Below are positions 7,545-10,494 of a DNA stretch of 10,494 nt, piece by piece (within the stretch, counting starts at the first letter, position 1; each line of letters opens with the position of its first letter). The notes under the pieces were generated by a model. That model saw only the letters and a list, made by a program, of their open reading frames with translations. It was not told where the DNA came from and did not search any database. A program made the position numbers and the translations under genes. This DNA comes from Gammaproteobacteria bacterium (lineage in GTDB: Bacteria; Pseudomonadota; Gammaproteobacteria; Enterobacterales; Kangiellaceae), in the NCBI GenBank assembly GCA_013372875.1, contig JABXIW010000029.1:1-10494 (forward strand). Reading direction: 5' to 3'.

Positions 7545-7571
7545 TTGCAACTTTTGGGAGCTTGCTATAAA
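7545..7571 (+). promoter_or_regulatory. Extended -10 promoter upstream of the DUF4328 gene
   Basis: TATAAA (7566-7571) is preceded by TG at 7563-7564, giving an extended -10. TTGCAA (7545-7550) is a usable -35, though the 15-bp spacer is short. It lies just after the zapE stop and gives a leader of about 30 nt for the gene at 7607. Confidence 0.5.
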
Positions 7572-7606
7572 TTCAAGGCCAATAAAATAATTAGAAAAAG
7601 CTAAAG

Positions 7607-8335
7607 ATGACTGACCAAACTAATAATCCATACGCTGCCCCGACTTCAGATATTGAAACCTCAACGCGGTTAACTTTCGAAAACCCCACAAAAAAAGCCA
7701 ACTTAGCAATTAAGGCTTTCTACGCAGTTCTTGCAGTTTATGTTACCCATATTATTACCCAAATCTGGCGAATTGGAACTTTCAAAGAATACTTAGCTAC
7801 CCAGGCTAATTGGGAAGAGCTGGAAAAAGGCGATCAAATTGAGGGAACTATCGGTATTATTTTGGGTTTGGTTACCATTGTTTTAATTATTTTCTTTCTA
7901 CGCTGGTTTCATCAGTGTTATAAAAACGTGATTGCTTTAGAAGCTGATAGTTTAGAGCACTCGCCTGGCTGGGCAGTGGGTTGGTTTTTCATTCCTTTCG
8001 CAAACCTGGTTAAGCCTTACTCGGTTGCTGCGGAAATGTGGAAAGCGAGCAGCCCTAAATATCCGAGCGAAGATAGACTCAGTAGCTGGAGATTGGCTGA
8101 AACAGGATGGGTTGTTCCTATGTGGTGGTTTACATTTCTGGCGTCGTCTGTATTCGAAAGAATTGTGTTAACTAAAACACGCAGTGCCAGTTCATTAGAA
8201 GATTATTTAGACATTGCCTCACTTGATATCGCCTCATCGATAGTCACAATTGGCGGAATTATTTCGGCTTTGATTTTTATTAAGAAGTTATCCGAAAGAC
8301 AAAACCAAAGATTTAATATTTTGACTCAAAGCTAA
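7607..8335 (+). CDS. DUF4328-type multi-pass membrane protein
   Basis: A 242-residue protein beginning with a short soluble N-terminus containing NPYAAPTSD, a sequence often seen at the front of small bacterial membrane proteins of unknown function. Hydrophobic segments are at about 33-53, 82-100, 121-137, 167-186 and 207-225. The segment WFHQCYKNVIAL, then SPGWAVGWFFIPFANLVKPY and MWKAS (100-147), is the recognisable core of DUF4328. No catalytic residues are known for this family and its role is unknown. A purine stretch (AAAAAG, then AAAG) precedes the ATG but no strong Shine-Dalgarno is present. It has its own likely promoter after zapE. It precedes the diguanylate cyclase gene, but a 142-bp gap with another promoter argues against a tight operon. 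Confidence 0.8.
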   Translation: MTDQTNNPYAAPTSDIETSTRLTFENPTKKANLAIKAFYAVLAVYVTHIITQIWRIGTFKEYLATQANWEELEKGDQIEGTIGIILGLVTIVLIIFFLRWFHQCYKNVIALEADSLEHSPGWAVGWFFIPFANLVKPYSVAAEMWKASSPKYPSEDRLSSWRLAETGWVVPMWWFTFLASSVFERIVLTKTRSASSLEDYLDIASLDIASSIVTIGGIISALIFIKKLSERQNQRFNILTQS

Positions 8336-8437
8336 ATAAAAGAACCATGATTTCTTACTAGATTTACTAGTTGGTAATTAAGCAGATTCCGGAAAATGTA
8401 AATTATCAGTAGGCCTGATCGATAAATGCCATTCATA

Positions 8438-8446
8438 TGCTACAAT
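8438..8446 (+). promoter_or_regulatory. Extended -10 promoter of the GGDEF gene
   Basis: TGCTACAAT combines a TG extension with a five-of-six match to the -10 consensus. Transcription would begin near 8453, about 25 nt before the TTG start. No good -35 is present, as is common for extended -10 promoters. The rest of the 142-bp gap shows only a small ACTAG/CTAGT hairpin near 8360. Confidence 0.45.
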
Positions 8447-8477
8447 TTGATACAAATGGAATCATATTAGTTATCAA

Positions 8478-9623
8478 TTGGAATCAGAACAACCCATACT
8501 AAAATTTGACATAAAAGCCGAGGACGGAATTGATTACAGCCGTCAATGGGTTCGTTCGTTCCTTTTTGTTGCGCTAGCTTTTGTGATTGTCTTTATTCTT
8601 ATCGATAGGATGCAAATTCCTCAAGAAGCATTTCCTATTTATTTAAAAAGCAGGCTGCTCTTTCAGGTATTACCGATTGTCATAGGGATTGCGCTAACTT
8701 TTATACCTGACTACACCAAAATTTATCAACCAACTTTATTTATCATCGCCACTATTGTCTCTTTATCTAACATCGATGTTATTTGGAGGCTATGGCAGCA
8801 TTCAAAGTTTGCGTTTGATTTTGAAGGCTTGATGCTTTATCTAGGCTTCTACTTTTTTATTGCCAGAATGAGCTTTAAATATGCGGTAATTCATGCAGTA
8901 ATTGTGAGTATAGTGTTTTCGATATTAGTATTTAATGTTCCTGTGTACGGGTTAAAGTCGGAAGTCTATTTAGGCTTTGTGATTTCAACTTACATTATCG
9001 GATTAATCGGTGTTTTTAAACTGCAAAAGGTTCTAGAAGAGAAATATGAATATAGCCAAACCTTGCTCAAATTAAGCATAACCGATCGTTTGACAGGCGT
9101 TTTGAATCGGAAAGGGTATGAAGAATACGCCAATATGCAGCTTAGTCTGTGTAAACGTAATATTCAAAACCTGAGTCTAATCATATTCGATATTGATCAT
9201 TTCAAACAATACAATGATGACTTTGGCCATATTAAAGGTGACGAGATCTTAAAGCTCAAAGCTGCTGTGTTAGAGGAAATATTTAAACGTGATAGCGATG
9301 TCATTGCCAGATATGGTGGTGATGAATACGTGGTTATTGTGAGTAATTTGACGGCCATTGATGTTAAAAGCCTGGCGCAGAAAGTTATCGATAAATGGAA
9401 AAGTTTGAATCTAAATGCAGGATCTGAAGATGATGAGCTCATCATTAATTGTTCGGTGGGAGCCTATACCAAAATACCTGACACCAATGATGACTTGGAA
9501 GCCTACTTCAAGCATGCGGATAAAGCTTTGTACCAAGCTAAGGAAAAAGGACGGGCTAGGGTGGTAAGTATCGATGGCAATAGAAATTACTTTGAGCGGG
9601 AGTCTGCACTGCAAACAGATTAA
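8478..9623 (+). CDS. Membrane-bound diguanylate cyclase (GGDEF)
   Basis: A 381-residue protein with about six hydrophobic segments (roughly 26-43, 57-76, 84-103, 115-131, 134-154, 163-181), a short linker helix and a C-terminal GGDEF domain (about 197-365). The active site reads GGDEY (280-284). The metal-binding strand is IIFDIDHFKQYNDDFGH (235-251), and ITDRLTGVLNRKGY (201-214) is the typical domain start. RDSD (271-274) lies five residues before GGDEY, which is an intact RxxD inhibitory site, so an active, product-inhibited enzyme making c-di-GMP from two GTP is expected. The membrane part matches no sensor I can name. The start is uncertain: the TTG has no Shine-Dalgarno, the frame is closed by a TGA at 8448-8450, and the first internal ATG (codon 45) would delete the first membrane helix. 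The gene ends at a strong bidirectional terminator. Confidence 0.9.
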   Translation: MESEQPILKFDIKAEDGIDYSRQWVRSFLFVALAFVIVFILIDRMQIPQEAFPIYLKSRLLFQVLPIVIGIALTFIPDYTKIYQPTLFIIATIVSLSNIDVIWRLWQHSKFAFDFEGLMLYLGFYFFIARMSFKYAVIHAVIVSIVFSILVFNVPVYGLKSEVYLGFVISTYIIGLIGVFKLQKVLEEKYEYSQTLLKLSITDRLTGVLNRKGYEEYANMQLSLCKRNIQNLSLIIFDIDHFKQYNDDFGHIKGDEILKLKAAVLEEIFKRDSDVIARYGGDEYVVIVSNLTAIDVKSLAQKVIDKWKSLNLNAGSEDDELIINCSVGAYTKIPDTNDDLEAYFKHADKALYQAKEKGRARVVSIDGNRNYFERESALQTD

Positions 9624-9656
9624 GAATTGATGATAGCTTATTTTTGCTTCCCAAAG

Positions 9657-9682
9657 AAAAAGCCGGCGATTGCCGGCTTTTT
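9657..9682. terminator. Bidirectional terminator between GGDEF and HU genes
   Basis: AAAAAGCCGGC (9657-9667) and GCCGGCTTTTT (9672-9682) form a perfect 11-bp stem with a GATT loop. The GC core with an A run on one side and a T run on the other works on both strands, matching its place between convergent genes. Confidence 0.92.
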
Positions 9683-9714
9683 GGTAACTTTGCTTGCTCT
9701 ATTTAAAGAGTAGC

Positions 9715-10047
9715 TTAGCCAACCATATCTTTTAGTTTCTTCAATGGACGGATTTTAACCGCGATTGAAGCTGGTTTAGCTTTGAACATGGTTTCTTCGC
9801 CAGTGAATGGGTTGATACCTTTGCGCGCTTTTTTCGCTGGCTTTTTAACAGTACTGATTTTTAATAAGCCTGGTAATGTGAACTCACCGCAAGAACGTTT
9901 CTTTACATGACGCTCAATTACGATACCTAATTCATCGATCACTGCGCCTACGTCTTTTTTAGTTAAGCCTGTTTGTTCTGCGATTTCGTTAAGGATTTGT
10001 GTTTTAGTGAATTTGTCTTTTACTGCAGTTATTTTACGGTCTGCCAT
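9715..10047 (-). CDS. HU/IHF-family DNA-binding protein with N-terminal extension
   Basis: A 110-residue basic protein, longer than the roughly 90 of E. coli HU. The N-terminal extension (about 1-12, MADRKITAVKDK) precedes the dimerisation helices (14-48). The beta-saddle follows: GEFTLPGLLKIS (54-65), then KKPAKKARKG and the arm-tip sequence INPFTGE (residues 78-84), whose Pro80 is the likely intercalating residue. The tail SIAVKIRPLKKLKDMVG closes the fold. This form closely resembles the long HU protein I recall from Xanthomonas-type genomes. It should bend and compact DNA as a dimer in the nucleoid; sequence specificity cannot be judged. An AAGGA (complement of 10053-10057) sits 5 nt before the ATG, a good ribosome site. 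It is a single gene, divergent from rplM. Confidence 0.93.
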   Translation of the reverse strand: MADRKITAVKDKFTKTQILNEIAEQTGLTKKDVGAVIDELGIVIERHVKKRSCGEFTLPGLLKISTVKKPAKKARKGINPFTGEETMFKAKPASIAVKIRPLKKLKDMVG

Positions 10048-10123
10048 TTTTTTCCTTTGCCTCGTGTTAAATGACTGTTAAAATTGTCTTTGTCTTGGCG
10101 AGTAATGCAAAATTGACTCCCCC

Positions 10124-10141
10124 AGCGCTTTTTATAGCGCT
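10124..10141 (-). promoter_or_regulatory. Candidate HU promoter -10 framed by AGCGCT repeats
   Basis: On the minus strand TATAAA (complement of 10131-10136) matches the -10 consensus at five of six bases; no strong -35 is seen. Palindromic AGCGCT hexamers at 10124-10129 and 10136-10141 bracket it. A start near 10124 would leave a leader of about 77 nt and a GC-rich discriminator. Confidence 0.35.
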
Positions 10142-10167
10142 AAAAGCCCGTTAAATAAAGTCTTTTG

Positions 10168-10193
10168 TTGCGAATTAAGGCTAAAATTCGCAA
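10168..10193. repeat. Perfect 9-bp inverted repeat
   Basis: TTGCGAATT (10168-10176) and AATTCGCAA (10185-10193) are exact reverse complements around an 8-nt spacer. Neither strand has a T run after it, so it is not a normal terminator. It lies about 30 bp upstream of the candidate HU -10 and about 50 bp upstream of the rplM -35, consistent with a protein-binding site. Confidence 0.5.
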
Positions 10194-10239
10194 ATATCTT
10201 CAGGACATTTAAAAATATTTAATTATATAGCATTACCTC

Positions 10240-10268
10240 TTGTACTAGGGGTGGTGTTTCTGTACAAT
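10240..10268 (+). promoter_or_regulatory. rplM promoter
   Basis: TTGTAC (10240-10245) and TACAAT (10263-10268) are separated by exactly 17 bp. The -10 matches five of six consensus bases. The bases after it, TCGCGCTC, form a GC-rich discriminator as in promoters under stringent (ppGpp) control. Transcription would start near 10275, giving a leader of about 85 nt. Confidence 0.6.
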
Positions 10269-10286
10269 TCGCGCTCTGAATTTTTA

Positions 10287-10323
10287 GGTGGCGTATGGCT
10301 GACTTATGTCTGAATACGGTGCC
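10287..10323 (+). promoter_or_regulatory. rplM mRNA leader hairpin, candidate L13 autoregulatory element
   Basis: GGTGGCGTAT (10287-10296) and ATACGGTGCC (10314-10323) pair at nine of ten positions, two of them G-U wobbles, with one G-G mismatch. A small GAC/GTC stem (10301-10303, 10308-10310) sits in the loop. Autogenous control of rplM-rpsI by L13 through the leader is known in E. coli; equating this hairpin with that element is inference. Confidence 0.35.
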
Positions 10324-10360
10324 TGCATAGAGTGCAAACGGCTTTTGGAGCTCGAAAAAG

Positions 10361-10494
10361 ATGAAAACATTTAGTGCAAAGCCTGAAACTGTAAAACGCG
10401 ACTGGTTCGTTGTTGACGCAGAAGGCAAAACTTTAGGTCGCTTAGCGACTGAAGTTGCTCGCCGTTTAAAAGGCAAGCATAAAGCAGAATACAC
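10361..10494 (+). CDS. rplM: Large-subunit ribosomal protein L13, N-terminal fragment
   Basis: The gene runs off the right edge; 44 codons plus two bases are visible. The residues [15 protein letters not shown] and then [20 protein letters not shown] are nearly identical to the N-terminus of E. coli L13 (about 142 residues in full). L13 is an early assembly protein of the 50S subunit and is normally cotranscribed with rpsI, expected just beyond the window. GGAG at 10347-10350 lies 10 nt before the ATG. Regulation is expected through the promoter and leader upstream. Its divergent partner here is an HU gene, whereas in E. coli zapE is the neighbour. Confidence 0.97.
   Translation, partial: MKTFSAKPETVKRDWFVVDAEGKTLGRLATEVARRLKGKHKAEY

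Larger units (their letters stand above)
10048..10360. other. Divergent HU / rplM regulatory region
   Basis: This 313-bp gap contains no credible reading frame. From left to right it holds the HU leader and Shine-Dalgarno, a candidate HU -10 framed by AGCGCT repeats (10124-10141), a perfect 9-bp inverted repeat (10168-10193), a very AT-rich stretch (10209-10231), the rplM promoter (10240-10268) and the rplM leader with a hairpin (10287-10323). Confidence 0.7.

Noticed and set aside
8456..8499. 22-bp tandem duplication at the start of the GGDEF gene
   Set aside because: Only the first 9-12 bases are similar; the remainder of the two units diverges, so this is a short repeat and not a duplication.
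9197..9614. Minus-strand frames opposite the GGDEF domain
   Set aside because: Antisense shadows lying across the conserved catalytic domain; no supporting signals.
10219..10494. Minus-strand frame at the right edge
   Set aside because: It overlaps the highly conserved rplM start and its promoter, and its translation resembles no protein I know.

Overview
The window reads as chromosomal DNA from a gammaproteobacterium of moderate to low GC. The best anchors are the C-terminus of MurA at the left edge, a DegS-type periplasmic protease next to ZapG (YhcB), the ZapE division ATPase, and the start of rplM (L13, very close to the E. coli sequence) at the right edge. In E. coli, degS, zapG, zapE and rplM-rpsI also lie together (recalled knowledge), so this is an expanded version of a conserved housekeeping neighbourhood. 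The genus cannot be fixed from this window. The HU-type protein resembles the long HU form I recall from Xanthomonas-like bacteria, and a marine Kangiella-like or related lineage would also fit, but that is a guess.

Layout. 1-171: end of murA (+). 208-648: AT-rich orphan gene (-), possibly immunity-like. 689-2410: zapG-degS, transcribed leftward as a likely operon. 2411-2658: divergent intergenic region with a large dyad. 2659-5765: two-gene operon of an acetolactate-synthase-like ThDP enzyme and an aldehyde dehydrogenase, closed by a strong terminator at 5783-5823. 5835-7534: serine hydrolase overlapping zapE. 7607-8335: DUF4328-type membrane protein. 8478-9623: membrane diguanylate cyclase. 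9657-9682: bidirectional terminator. 9715-10047: HU-family protein (-). 10048-10360: divergent HU/rplM regulatory region. 10361-10494: start of rplM (+).

How the genes relate. Envelope and division functions (MurA, DegS, ZapG, ZapE) form the backbone. The ThDP-enzyme/ALDH pair, the DUF4328 protein, the diguanylate cyclase and the HU protein look like lineage-specific insertions into that backbone. The ThDP enzyme and ALDH are probably one metabolic unit: a 2-oxoacid-handling enzyme and an aldehyde oxidiser, with no AHAS small subunit and no acetolactate decarboxylase beside them.

I found no mobile element, CRISPR array, tRNA or convincing new defence system. The most interesting points are a DegP-like cysteine pair in the DegS-type protease, the ThDP/ALDH cassette, the AT-rich orphan gene, and several inverted repeats in the regulatory gaps.
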